From: Latrodectus hesperus
Taxonomy: Eukaryota > Arthropoda > Arachnida > Araneae > Theridiidae
DNA length: 64,000 nt
NCBI GenBank assembly: GCA_037975125.1
Contig: CM075850.1
Coordinates: forward strand, 73,637,890 to 73,701,889
Reading direction: 5' to 3'
The number at the start of each line of letters is the position of its first letter. Within the stretch, counting starts at the first letter, position 1. Under the pieces are notes generated by a model, which did not search any database, was not told the DNA's origin, and saw only the letters and a program-made list of their open reading frames with translations. Shown here in pieces: positions 22,543 through 34,116 of this stretch. Position numbers and translations under genes: made by a program.

Positions 22543-25168
22543 ACCCGGCCAATAATATTACAGATTTTTTTCACAGCTGCGCAGTTGAAATTTGTAAATC
22601 ATTTTGTTTTCGCCAAGTTTCATGCCAAATGAAAGTTATTGGCGTTATAAGTTGCCGAGAATGAGCAACTTTTTTGTGCATGCAGCAGCAACTCGAGCAA
22701 TTCATATCGCCAATGATTTTAAACACGGATCATGTTTTGTCTTTTTTTCGCCAAGTGGAAGTAATAACATGGAAACAAGTGATTGGTTTTAATTATAGTA
22801 TTCATTTCAATCTGGTAGAATTGCCGGTATTATAAAAACAAACAAAAAGGAAATGCTCTTCAGTTAGAAATAATCAACTTAATAAACTCATTTGATGAAG
22901 ATTAAAAATTTTTTTGTCTTTATTGTATACTTTTTCAATATTATAGATGAAACACAATAAATTTAATAGATAGTTAAAAACTCAGATAATTAAAATTGTT
23001 TTTAATTTTATCAGCAAAGTAGATGAAAAGTGTTCCAATTTCAATATTTATTAAATTTACTGAATTTTCAAACATTAATTTCATCTAAAGTTTTGTTAGT
23101 TATTCAATACATGAGACTATTTTGTCATTTTACAATGTTTACACTTTGTGTTGAACTTACATTTGCATATTTAAAGTGAAACTTCAGTCGAAATAAGTAT
23201 GCCATATAAAAATATTTAGTATTAATTTTACTTTTATTTTTTCATTACATTAATTTCCTGTTTTTCTTTTTAGCAAATTAATGCCTTATAATTAAATGTT
23301 GAAGGCAGAAGCATTTTGGTTTATTATTTACAAATACATATTTATAAGATTTCATTACTATTCTTAATATAATTAAATTCTTTTATACATTTTTCCCTGG
23401 AACACACTTACATAATGTTCATTTACTCATCCAAAATATATTGCAATCTTACAACTAACTCCATTTACTTTTGACAGTATGTAAATTAGACTTAAAAATA
23501 AATTCCTATAATGATGAAAATACTGGAGTGTACAAATAAAATAGTGAAATGATTTTAATGTAAGCAAAAATTTCTATTTAAATAAACATTAAAATATTAT
23601 TCCTGTATATATTGTGTATTAAATTGATATAAATCAATGTAAAATTTTAATAATTTCAAGCCTTTTTCAATTGTTTTTATGATGAAGCATTTTTAACATA
23701 TTATAGTAAAACTAGTTAAAAATCAAATTTAAAAAGGTCTGTGTTACAATTTTATGTGTTAAAAAGTTACAATTTTAATAATGAAATTAAATACAATATT
23801 TGATTAAAATAGAAATCTTGTATTTGTTCCTATTTGCGATGTAAATACAAATAATGTGAAAGTAAGTATAAGAAAAATAGATGATTGCTATATTTGCAAA
23901 ATAATTTAATTCACATCATGGTCAATATAGAGAGTATTTTGACTTCCAATGTAAAGCAATTAACTAATCATTGAAATGAACAATAAAGACTAATTGCAGT
24001 CATTACTGAACAATTAGAGATGAGTGTCATGTAGATGAGCTTTCTCCATACACGTCTATCATTGAGTGCTTGAGAGTTTTACAATGAGCAATAACAAGTG
24101 CAATAAATGAATATGACCCACAACTTATGTGAACTCTTTCTAAAAGAAAATTTACTGTAGATGTTCAAATGCCTCACCATGACCTTCAATTTCAAGATTA
24201 TCAGCTATGAGGCTAAATAGCACTTCATTCTTTTAGTTTCATACAAATTTCATAACATTTTTTTCAATTTGAAAATGTAATATGAAACAAACTATTCATA
24301 TAATGTCATCACAAAATGCTATCAATTATTTCTTTTCTTCATTTTTTTCCCACAAAACTTAAATATATATATATTCATTCAAAATATACTTGTCATTTTA
24401 TTGCAGATTATAGTTTAAGAAACTGCATGTAAATAAAGATAGTGTAAAGAATCTCTGCTTTTATGTGGTGTTTGTTCAAATGTAAAAATAATTAGTTTAA
24501 AAATGCATCTTATTTTAATATGCCACAATATTTACTTTAATAAAAAAGAGAAATAATTGATATTTTCATTTTAAAAATAAATTATAAATTAAAACTCATA
24601 ACCAATATATATATTTTTTAAAAAATATAATTTTTGTGCATTTCCTCAACTTTTAAAATAGCAATTAGAGTTTCTTTTTTTAATATATCAATAGTTAATC
24701 ATTAATTTTTTATTAACATTATTGTTAAGAAATTATTTTTGTATGGAAAAATCTTACAATACAATATATACAATTTTGTGTGGTGTTTGTAGAATTTTAT
24801 GTTTAAATTGAAGCTTCAATCTGAAATTATTTTTTCTTTCAAATTCTTAGTCTTTTTATTTAAGAATAAATTATACACACAAAAATGCATTACTTATGTA
24901 CTAGCATTGATCTTCACGTCGGCAAAGATTATCTTTCCCCATCTTAAAAGTAAAGGTTCACACGAAGCAAGATGGCGTATAGTAAATAAAATTTGGCTAC
25001 AAATTAAATTCCCAAATAAGAATTCATTATGAAATGTGGAAACCTTCTGAGTAAAATATGGCAACCTTAAAAATGTTAGCCAAAAAAGGGATCTATTATT
25101 AAATCTAGTAAAGCTATTATTTTCTTACAGCAAACCTGAAAGCAATCTCAAGCATTGATTGGACGAAA

Positions 25169-25269
25169 AGAACGAGTTGCTCAAATTTTAAGCTGTGACG
25201 TCACGTAATGTTAAGTCTACGGGAGTTGCTCAAACTGAAATCTGGGCAACTCTAATGTAATAGGGGCTT
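25169..25269 (-). repeat. Right terminal inverted repeat
   Basis: Reverse complement of 22442-22542 with about two substitutions (one T/C in the first GAGCAAC motif, one A/T). It carries the same GTGACGTCAC palindrome. Confidence 0.9.
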
Positions 25270-25271
25270 TA

Positions 25272-27310
25272 GACAATTCTTAGTTTGAAATGTTTTTTTA
25301 AATTGCATAAAGCAAAATTGTACCATTTTTAAAGGAAATCCCTGTGTTGCTCGATACTTTAAGATTTCTTCTCAAAATTTTTGCTTTTTAATTCTTACTT
25401 GATAGTTAGGCCATTCAAGATTAGACAAAAATATATGTAAGCTTATTTTTTTCTATTTTTATTCCTTCCTTGTAAACATAAATAAATGCCTGATAACAAA
25501 TATTATTCTATCCTTGCTTTTAAAATGGCTACACCAAGGAAGTGTCACGCTCTTGAAGTGAAATTTTCGTGATTAGAAGATACAGATTAGTTTATTTTTT
25601 TTAATACTTTCATATAACACAAATGACTATGGCCATATCTAAAATGCGTTAAAATGTGTGTAGCAGATTTTTTTTTTTTACACAAATTACATTGTAACGC
25701 AATTGCTTGAGGAAAAAGAGAAATGCTTACCCGAATATCCCTGACTTTATTGATGTTCAGTTGTAGCCTACAGGAAGTAGTTTTTCGTATAGCAGTATTG
25801 ATAATCACATCAATACAAATACCATGATAATTTTCAAAATTTTATAATGAATGGATTCAGAATGATCAGTACCATATCTCAGTGACCTGCTATCACTAAT
25901 CATCGGGAAGACAGGCATTTTACACTTACTGCATTATTAGATCATGTAGACACGTCCAATGTACTCCGACGATATTTGCAACAGCACGGATCATGAGTTT
26001 GATGATCATGACTTCAGCTAACCTTGGCACTATGTAATAAATATGCCATCAGTGGTGTAATCAATGATGAACCTGACAGAAAAAGTTATGTCTTCAGATT
26101 AAGCTCAGTTTGGTTTACAGCTCCATTGTGGTCTTGTCTGTATTCAGCGCCAAAAGATAAAAAAATTATGGTGAATGCACATTGCCAGCATGTATGCGCA
26201 CTGGCCACTTGAGTAATAGTACAGGTAATATAAATAACAAGCTTCGATCACAACTTAAACTCAGAAACAAACTGATACTCTTAAATTGATCACCTTATAT
26301 GTGTTTATATATAACTAATAACTTCATACAATGACAAAATGTCTCCAACATTTATAAATCTGATTTTTAGAAATTAAATTTCAAATGGTACACATAAAGT
26401 TCCACAGTCCCGTGCCTACCTTTCATTACTCAATTTACAATGGTTTCAGTAAAGCCTATTTTATTTTCAAAACTATGAAAAAACCAGAATTTAGTGCATT
26501 GATAAAGCATTGCTTTTCAACAGGAAAAGATAACATCAAATAAAAAGGAATTATTTATAAATTATTACTTTTAATCATTTATAAGTACTGATGGAGAAAA
26601 TTTAAAACTCGAGCTATATCCTCCAACTGTTCCAAAAAACATAAAAATTATGCATAGTTTTTGTCAATTGTACATTGAAATTGCAAGGTCAGATACCAGA
26701 AAACTACATTTTTATAATTTTGTGTAACATTAGTCAATGAGAAGTCTCAGTACGAAGCGAGTATTTCACTTACCCAAACAAAAACGCCTCAATGATTCAG
26801 GCCCCTGTTTAGATGCGAAATAATTTTTTATGAGGCATGTGGATCCATTACTTCAATACACAATAAAAATCAACTATCAGCAACTGAAGAGTGAGTATCA
26901 GCTGAAAAAGTTTCATCCCCAGTATTTTGGGATGAGCATAAAATACTTATCTCTATTATATTAAGAAAGAAAGTCATAATAGCAAATTCTACAAGTCTTC
27001 GTTTTATCAAGTGTTTCACAGTCTTTTCAAGCTAAAAATATAAAGTAAAAAGTCAAAATAGAGTCTCGCTTTAAGATTTCTCCATAAATTCCAAAAACAG
27101 ATAATAAATTTACACGGTTTAGTGTTAAAATAATGTGTGTGTGAATGACTTATTTCTATTTCAAGGTAATGTATTTTACTTAGGAGGAAATTTAAAGTTA
27201 GCTGGAAACGCTATTATGTTTGAGGTAATGAAGTAATAAAAAATCGAAGATATCAAAAATCCTTTTACTCACTAAATTTAAGTCCTTATATGATAATTTC
27301 AAGATTATAT
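25272..27310. other. Intergenic; possible transposase scrap, otherwise nothing named
   Basis: Mostly AT-rich. The open stretches at 25587-25808 (minus) and 26024-26212 (plus) show no family motif. GC is somewhat higher at 25860-26230, where a Tc1-like scrap may lie. Confidence 0.35.
25892..25996 (+). pseudogene. Possible Tc1-type transposase N-terminal scrap
   Basis: One frame reads NHREDRHFTLTALLDH and then SNVLRRYLQQHG before a stop. This resembles the T-x-REDRHI...A...Tv-RRRL...G part of the second helix-turn-helix of Tc1 transposases, with a deletion between the halves. Nothing downstream matches the catalytic domain. Weak assignment. Confidence 0.3.
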
Positions 27311-27649
27311 TGTCACGAAGATTTAAGTAAACACACCGTTGGTTTTAAACAAACAAATTTATTGAAGGAAAGTAGCGACTTGTAACCTTACAAGGTCGAG
27401 AAGTTGCCCACGACTAGGGTGTATAAGCTTTTATACAGTAATAGAATATTCGAGAAACAACTAATTAACATAACAAAGAAAGGTCTAGAATGTTGAGAAC
27501 AAGGAACAATAACTAAGGAAACAAACAAAAACATCCATACTTTGGATACAACAACCGTGGCTAGTATCGAACCCGCAACCTCTGGGTTTTGATCGCGTGC
27601 TTTGACCACTCGGCCACTGAGCTCGTTGGTAAGCTTTCTCTATGCGGCA
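27311..27649 (-). repeat. Gypsy-2 3' LTR
   Basis: 339 bp, beginning TGCCGCATAG and ending CTTCGTGACA in element direction. Differs from the 5' LTR mainly by about ten substitutions and an indel near 27500-27530. Confidence 0.93.
27554..27627 (-). other. tRNA-like module in Gypsy-2 3' LTR
   Basis: Same module as in the 5' LTR: A box at 27606-27616 and B box at 27563-27573. Its presence in both LTRs means it was in the element before this insertion. Confidence 0.7.
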
Positions 27650-27804
27650 TTGCTCCTCTCTCAAAAAGACAGCGTCTCGCTGCTATTTGGATCTTGAGCG
27701 TGTTAAAGGTCCTTTGTAAACTTCTGCCTTCTTTTCCGGAAGAACGACACCTTGATTTCGTCCGTCTTCAATGTTGGTCTGCTTCACCGGATCGTGGTAC
27801 GGCT

Positions 27805-28911
27805 TCATACGCAAAACATGGACAACATCTTTAGTTTCCTTTTCCGGGAGGCAGGATCAAAATCTTGCACTTCGTAGGTAACGTCGGATAAACGGCGCAG
27901 CACTTGATAGGGCCCAAAATACCTCCTTAAGAGCTTCTCGGAAAGACCGACCTTTCGGACTGGGATATAAACCCAAACGAGGTCTCCAGGACTATAGGAC
28001 ACTATTGGGTGTTTGGAATCATAATGTCGACGGTCTTTATCTTGCATTCTGGCCAATTGTCTCGACTCTTCTGTCCTGGAAATTGTCTTGGCTAGGTAAT
28101 CGTCCGTTGCATCATCAGACAAGAATGGGAACATTGTGTCCAGCGTCGTTTCAGCTTCACGTCCATGGAGCAAGTAGAACAACGTGAATCCTGTTGTTTC
28201 CTGCTTAGCGGTGTTATAAGCAAACGTCGCGCAAATGGTAAAATTTCGTCCCAGCTTTTCTGTTCGGTATCAACGTACATGGACAACATACCAGCTAGAG
28301 TTTTGTTAAAGCCCTCCGTCAATCCATTCGTTTGGGGATGATACGCCGTCGTCATTCGATGTCGATATGGCACAATTCGACTAGTGCGGATACAAGTCTG
28401 GACTGGAAAACGGCAGCACGATCTGTAATAATGACTCGAGGAGCTCCATATCTCAGAAGAATCTCTTCAAGCAGAAACTTGGCGACTTCTTCGGCTTGAA
28501 CAGTTGGTAAGGCTCTGGTTACTGCATAACGTGTACAGTAATCTGTGCAGACCACGATCCATTTATTTCCACGGGTAGATTTAGGGAACCTCCCAAGCAG
28601 ATCTATCCCAATGCGGTGGAAAGGTGTAAGAGTAGGAGGGATGGAAACCAGGCGTCAAAGTGGTGGTTGCGGAACTGATTTCCTCCGTTGTCATTCTCGA
28701 CAATGCATGACGTACCGAACAACATTCCGGTACATCCCCGACCAATAAAATCTTTTCCTGATTCTGTCGTAGGTTTTCGCAAAACCAAAATGCCCTGCGG
28801 TAGGAGCGTCGTGGAAATGTTTAAGTATGTCCGCTCGTAGATTCTTGGGAATGACAGGCAACCATGGCTTCCCCGCTGGATCAAAATTCTTTCTGCATAG
28901 GACTCCGTCAA
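27805..28911 (-). pseudogene. pol: Gypsy-2 integrase
   Basis: Integrase core pieces lie in several frames. They are VCTDYCTRYAVTRALP (catalytic Asp), GAPRVIITDRAAVFQS (second Asp) and TAYHPQTNGLTEGFNKTL (third acidic residue Glu). A tail follows with YSPGDLVWVYIPVRK and a GPY/F block, RRYFGPYQVLRR. The zinc-binding N-terminus (28603-28911) is scrambled by frame changes. Breaks are seen near 28600, 28370 and 28180. Confidence 0.82.
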
Positions 28912-29006
28912 TTAACTCAAATTTCTTCTTCTCGGTAGAGGGGCCGATTTTCGGAAGGAAGGATTATTTTTGCTATTTCTGGATCTTTCTTCTGTTCGAT
29001 AGCGAG

Positions 29007-29055
29007 GTCTATACCAACACCCCCTAGATAGGTGTCTAGGGGGTGTTGTCTATAC
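29007..29055. mobile_element. 34-bp palindromic insertion with 7-8 bp direct repeats
   Basis: Arms CAACACCCCCTAGA (29015-29028) and TCTAGGGGGTGTTG (29035-29048) are perfect reverse complements around TAGGTG. GTCTATAC flanks the unit on both sides (29007-29014 and 29048-29055, sharing one G). Removing the unit and one repeat rejoins the pol frame between RNase H and integrase, which shows it is an insertion and not an original part of the element. Eight-base duplications with T at position 2 and A at position 7 are typical of hAT elements. Confidence 0.75.
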
Positions 29056-30493
29056 TTGAGGTTACAGCTAAAAATTGGTCTTGTGTCTCAGTCGCTTCAT
29101 CCACTGGATTTCTCAAGAGAGCGTCGTCCTCAATATGCTTCCTCCCAGATTTGTATTTTACCGAAAAATCGTGTTCCTGGAGCCGAAGAGCCCACCTCGC
29201 CAGCCTGCCTGAGAGATCTTTTAGATTCATAAGCCAGCAGAGTGAATGATGATCCGTAACAACGGTAAAATGTCTTCCGAACATGTATGGCCGGAATTTT
29301 ATTAATAGCCCATACTACGACAAGGCATTCTCGTTCTGAAGTAGAATAATTCCTTTCGGCCATTGTCAGGGTTCTAGAGGCGTATGCTATGACTCTTTCA
29401 ACTTCATTCTCAATTTGAACCAGAACTGCTCCAATACCATATCCGCTGGCGTCTGTATGAATTTCTATGAGACACCTTTCGTCGAATATCCCCAATACTG
29501 GATCAGAAGTAAGCGCCTCCTTCAGGTTTTCAAAAGCCTTTACCTCTTTAGGACCCCAATGAAATTTCGCATTGCTTTTCAACAGCAACTGCAAGGGCTC
29601 AACGAGATAGTAAAAACCCTTAATGAACCTTCAGGAGTACGAGCAAAGTCCAAGAAAGCTTCGTACGTCATGTACGTTCTGTGGAGTAGGAAAGTTGCTC
29701 ACGGCTTTCACTTTGTCAGGATCTGGACGGACACCGTTACTGGATACGAGATAGCCTAGTATTTCCACTTCTTGGGCAGCAAAAAGGCACTTCTTGGGCT
29801 TAAGTATGAGTCCAGCTTCTTGAATGCTTTCCAGAACTGTTTTTAACCGGATAAGGTCTTCAAAAGTTTCTGAGAAAACTACTATGTCGTCCAGGTAACA
29901 CAGGCACATAGTCCATTTGAGATGGTGTAGCAAATTATCCATCATTCTTTCGAAAGTCGCAGGTGCATTGCAGAGTCCAAACGGCATGACTTTAAATTCG
30001 TGTAAACCTTCTGCGGTAATAAATGCCGTCTTTTCACGATCCGCGTCATCCACTTCTGCCAGTAACCCGATCGAAGATCCATGGAACAAAAGAACTTGGC
30101 GCCTTTTAAACAGTCTAGAGTGTCATCAGTGCAGGGTAGAGGATAAACATCCTTCCTCGTGATGCTATTCAGTTTTCGATAGTCTACGCAAAAACGCCAG
30201 CTTTTATCTTATTTTCTCATGAGTACGACGAGGGATGACCAGGGACTCTCAGATGCCTGGATAATACCTTGGTCAAGCATTTTCTCAACCTCTTCCCGAA
30301 TAATGCGTCTTTCAGTCGGTGAAACTCGGTAAGCCCTTTGGTAGATTGGAGCATGATCACCAGTATTGATCCTATGTTTCACATTTGTCTTTGCGGCTGA
30401 CGACTTGTTAGATTTAGTAAAAATTCCAGGAAAGGCTTGTAAGAGTTCGGCTAATTTGCGTTTTCTTTCGCAGCTCAACCCAGGGGATATCAT
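29036..30493 (-). pseudogene. pol: Gypsy-2 reverse transcriptase and RNase H
   Basis: Order: RT N-terminus (YRVSPTERRIIREEVEKML, ending at a stop near 30209), fingers and palm with [15 protein letters not shown], and the catalytic CYLDDIVVFS (YLDD intact). Then thumb LGYLVSSNGVRPDPDKVKAV, connection, RNase H (EIHTDASGYGIGAVLVQ, then [16 protein letters not shown]) and its end [21 protein letters not shown]. The frame breaks near 30200, 30090, 29600-29630 and 29285-29310. The catalytic residues seen are present, but the chain cannot be made. Confidence 0.85.
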
Positions 30494-31237
30494 TATGGAA
30501 TAATCTGTACTGGAATTCGTCGGCTCCTGCAGTTACTTTTTGTTGTATCAGCAATCTCGCATACATGCCCGTCATTCAGAAGCTCAGCTTCGCCTATGTA
30601 TATCCTTTTAGGAATGACTTGATCTTTGGCCTGCATGTTGGCAACCCAAATTTCACTTTCATTATAGTATAAGGATACCATGGATGGTACAGCAAGGTTT
30701 CTTTCAAGCAGCAAATGTCTATTGTTGTCTACGATTACGCTTATGTTTCTTCCGACATCTAGTCCTGATACGGCTATTCTCGTCAATGAGCGTGGCTGAA
30801 GCTTGTAGTCCTTCGTGGCAAATAGCTTCCAAGCGTCTAGCGCAGTGGTTTCTAGGTCAATATCTTCCAACAATAGTTCACTCCGGCCACAGTCTATCAC
30901 GGCTTGAGAAGCTTCCAAGAAGTCCCATCCGAGGATTACGTCATGACTACAATGCCGTAGAACGATGAATTCAAACAGCAGTTCTCGTCCGTCTATAACG
31001 ACACTCAAAATGCATTTTCCCACTGGCCTTACAAAACTGCCATTAGCGACTTTCAGTATAATGTTCTTGGCGTCAGTAAACATAACTTTCTTTAAAGATT
31101 GACGAAAATTATCGGAGATAACAGAAAATGAAGCTCCCGAATTCACTAGGGCACGGATCGGCTGATTATTTACCATGACGTCGAGGTGGTTACCAGTCAT
31201 CTTTGCGGCTGATGGAGGATTTTCATTACATGCGGCC
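30493..31237 (-). pseudogene. Gypsy-2 protease (active-site Asp changed)
   Basis: Retropepsin region: IRALVNSGASFSVIS, then ILKVANGSFVRPVGK and SHDVILGWDFLEAS. The catalytic motif should read D-S/T-G-A; here AAT (31141-31143, minus) gives Asn. This abolishes catalysis as far as the family is known. The rest of the fold is collinear. The frame opens upstream in overlap with gag and stops at 30493, where the RT frame begins. Confidence 0.82.
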
Positions 31238-32365
31238 TCACCTCCCCGAAAGGTCACTGTGCTCAGTTTCCTCGTTTCTACGGCTTGGAGACCGACGATA
31301 TGACGACGGTGATCGGAAACGACGGATTGGTGATCGGCCTCTAACAGGACTAGGTGAAGAACGGCGTACGAGGCTTGGTCGGCGCAACTCTTCTTCAGCG
31401 TCGTCGAAGTTCTGTCGGCGTGCTCGATAATTGTCAAAAACGGCTTTCCTCTCATGGCAATAGCGTACGACGTCTCCAGGGCGTCCACAGTGAAAACAAA
31501 CTGGTCTGTTGTCGGCCGTTCTCCAAAGGTCAGTTTTCCTTGGCTGTGGTGCTGATTTCTGGACAGGGCTCCTAGGTTCCCTCGTCACAGCGGCTGCATA
31601 AGTGGGACGTCGTTGGGTGCCTGCAGACTTTGCGACAACTGGTGCCAAAACTCTTTCGACTTCGTCTTGGATGACGGTCTGTAGTGGCTAGGAATAGGAG
31701 TCCGGAAACTCGTCGGGTCGATTAACTATTCAATGAACCTCTTGTACAATTCTGCGGATAAGGGGCACCAAGTCCTCCATGGCTGCTACTGGTACGACAT
31801 TTGGTAGTCTTTGAAATCTTCTTAAACCAACTCTTTTCTGTTTCATGTCTTCAATGTAGTTGCACCACTTGATGAAGTCAGCCGAAGTCTTAACTTCTTT
31901 CATTAAAAGCACCTGGTAAATATCTTCAGCAACGCCTTTCATTAAGTGCGACACTTTCTCATCGTCGGACATCGAAGGATTGACCTCGTGACAAAGCCCT
32001 AATATACTCTGAATGTAGGACTGTATAGTCTCTCCTGCCTTTTGACCCCTTTATTTCAGTTGCTCCTTGGCCTTCTTGGTTTACTTCTGACGATCGCCAA
32101 AAAGTTCATTTAAACCTTTCTTGAATGCGTTCCAGGAGTCCAAGGCATCTTCATTATTTATGTACCACTCCTTGGCCGTACCGTCTAGGAAAAAATTGAC
32201 GTTCGCAAGGCACATCCTTTCATCCTATTTGTTGAACTTGGCCACCCGATCGTATTCTGTAAGCCATTTCCGGGGGTCATCTCCTGGCTCTCCACGGTAG
32301 GTTGATGGGCTCCTTAGTAGCTGGTGGGTAGGAGTTACCACGACAGGCTTCGTATCTTCGGCCAT
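31238..32365 (-). pseudogene. gag: Gypsy-2 gag
   Basis: Starts MAEDTKPVVV at 32365 and shows the retrotransposon Gag core (DPRKWLTEYDRVAKF, then NVNFFLDGTAKEWY, ETIQSYIQSIL). After that come SDDEKVSHLMKGVAEDIY and an Arg/Ser-rich tail. A single zinc knuckle reads C-FH-C-GRPG-D-VVRY-C at ~31465-31500: the usual His is Asp, so metal binding is probably lost. Stops interrupt it in the first third and at about 31690-31729. The protease frame overlaps its 3' end in another frame. Confidence 0.8.
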
Positions 32366-32498
32366 TATCTACTTCTTCCCTCGTTCTGGAACGTAGAGAC
32401 CAAATTCCAGGGGCAATCCTCTTAAACGAAGACTTCTGCGAATACTTTCAGAATTATCCACAATGGTGAAATCGGTACCCGGCGCCTCCACCAAATTT

Positions 32499-32822
32499 GT
32501 CACGAAGATTTAAGTAAACACACCGTTGGTTTTAAACAAACAAGTTTATTGAAGGTAAGTAGCGACTTGTAACCTTACAAGGTCGAGAAGTTGCCCACGA
32601 CTAGTGGGTATAAGCTTTTATACAGTAATAGAATATTCAAGAAACAACTAATTAACATAACAAAGAAAGGTTTAGAATGTTGGAGAACATAAGGAAACAA
32701 AAAATATCCATACTTTGGATACAACAGCCGTGGCTAGTATCGAACCCGCAACCTCTGGGTTTGGATCGCGTGCTTTGACCACTCGGCCACTGAGCTCGTT
32801 GGTAAGCTTTCTCTATGTGGCA
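32499..32822 (-). repeat. Gypsy-2 5' LTR
   Basis: 324 bp. In element direction it starts TGCCACATAG, then a tRNA-like module about 20 bp in, a TATA box (CTGTATAAAAGC) in the middle, AATAAA near the end, and it ends TCGTGACA. Near-identical order to the other LTR. Confidence 0.93.
32730..32800 (-). other. tRNA-like module in Gypsy-2 5' LTR
   Basis: The minus strand carries a perfect A box TGGCCGAGTGG (32779-32789) and a near-consensus B box GGTTCGATACT (32736-32746), about 32 bp apart. The arms no longer fold as a proper tRNA. The A box resembles Ser/Leu-type tRNAs. Sequence just downstream (GGATATTTTTTGTTTCC) resembles the body of SINE family A. This looks like a SINE head embedded in U3. 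Confidence 0.7.
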
Positions 32823-34116
32823 ATATTTCAACATTTTTATAACTTTTTAAAGTGCAAATTTTAAATGCTATCCTAATACAATCAAGCCAAATTGCCATAG
32901 AATATATGCATATCAAGGCTATATGAAATGTGTTGTATAATTAACAAAACATGAACAAAAATTATGTTCTTCAAAGGGGTAGATCTTGCTAGCCATTTGT
33001 TCATAAGGAAAATTTCATGCTTAATCCTATACTTTAAGTCTTTCAATATCCTAAGTATTAATGATTTTTATTTTGTTACACTTTCCTGTAAATTCTTACA
33101 TATTTCTTTAACAAAGGCACAAAATCAGGGCTTTTATCATTTTGAATAAAATATTTATAAGAACATTATTTTGAAAAACTGGTCACAAAATTCCATGTTT
33201 GATTTTAATAAACGTTGCAATTTAAAATTTTAATAACTATTCATAATATGTGTGTGTTTGCCATCAATCAAAAATGAAGTCATTAAATTTTACGATATTG
33301 AAATACACTTTCAAACTTGAAATTCCAAATATATTATAAATAGATACCAGTTAAATTCCATTTAATAATCAGACTGAATGAGAATGAAAAATCCATAGTT
33401 ATAATAATTGGATTTTGAAATTGTACTAACTTGAATTATTAAAAATTTACAATCGTGAGCATATGATAAACATTCTCATGTTTGTGAGACAGTTTTCTTA
33501 TTTGGAAAAAGTCATACAAATAAAAATCTTAATGGATGACGTTTAAAATTTAATGTTCTACTTGTTTTAAGATGAGACTTTGGATGGAATGATAAATCTA
33601 GAAAAACCAAAGTTTTCATGAAAATGAGCTAGATATTCAAATGTTTTATAAAACTTTATTTACAAAACAATAAGTGTTTAATTAAACACAAATTCGATTT
33701 AATCAACAATGATTTATTTACAACATATTGCTAATTTAAGACAGCTTTTGTCTTTAAGTATATAATAAGAGTTCTTCCTTTATTTTTCCAATTGTCTCGA
33801 CAACTGGTAAAATCAGACTGTTTCCATTTTGCTAAACACTTTTGTAGAACAATATGATTCACAAAATAAGTATTACAAGACTCTGAAAGTACAACAATCT
33901 CAACAAAATAAATATTTATGATGCAAAATTTTGCACCTTTACATAATCATTTAAAGCTATGAAATGGAAAGCAACATCAATGGACTAGATGAAACAACTT
34001 TAATTGTGATTGATGAAGTTGTCAATGCTGGTGAAAAAAAGCAAACCATATTGTTTTGCATATAAAATAGTTCAAGGTAAACTCAAATATATACACTAAC
34101 TCCATACAGCTCAAGT
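32823..34116. other. AT-rich; includes HERPUD 3' untranslated region
   Basis: The part next to 34117 is the 3' untranslated region of the minus-strand HERPUD gene. An AATAAA on that strand at 33779-33784 would give about 340 nt of 3' UTR, and further ones lie near 33714 and 33655. Beyond that I see nothing. Confidence 0.45.

Larger units (their letters stand above)
22442..25269. mobile_element. 2.8-kb TIR element, TA-flanked, no transposase found
   Basis: The two ends are a 101-bp inverted repeat that differs at only about 2 positions. The element reads TA-AAGCCCCTATTAC...GTAATAGGGGCTT-TA. The only duplicated flank is TA (22440-22441 and 25270-25271), which suits a cut-and-paste DNA transposon. 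The 2.6-kb interior is AT-rich. Its longest open frames (22604-22792 and 24799-25032, both plus) show no transposase motif. It is probably non-autonomous and recently active. I cannot assign a superfamily: TA flanks suggest Tc1/mariner-like insertion, but the terminal sequence is not a Tc1 TIR. Confidence 0.75.
27311..32822 (-). mobile_element. Gypsy-2: full-length but decayed Ty3/Gypsy retrotransposon
   Basis: A 5,512-bp minus-strand element with TG...CA LTRs (5' LTR 32499-32822, 3' LTR 27311-27649) and a 4-bp flank ATAT on both sides. After the 5' LTR lies a primer-binding candidate (minus strand TGGTGGAGGCGCCGGG, ~32478-32493). Before the 3' LTR lies a purine tract GAGAGAGGAGCAA (27650-27662). 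The two LTRs differ by roughly 3% substitutions and a ~15-bp length change, so it is older than Gypsy-1. Gag, protease, RT, RNase H and integrase are all recognisable, but at least six frame breaks or stops are visible. Confidence 0.93.

Noticed and set aside
22604..22792. Small gene within the 2.8-kb TIR element
   Set aside because: 62 codons, no transposase or other family motif; kept only as a note in the element entry.
28005..29759. Plus-strand open frames across Gypsy-2
   Set aside because: They are antisense to recognisable integrase and RT domains and have no motifs of their own.
32652..32916. Small minus-strand proteins with an AEWSKHAIQTQ-like segment
   Set aside because: This peptide comes from translating the tRNA-like module of the LTR; the two overlapping frames are not genes.
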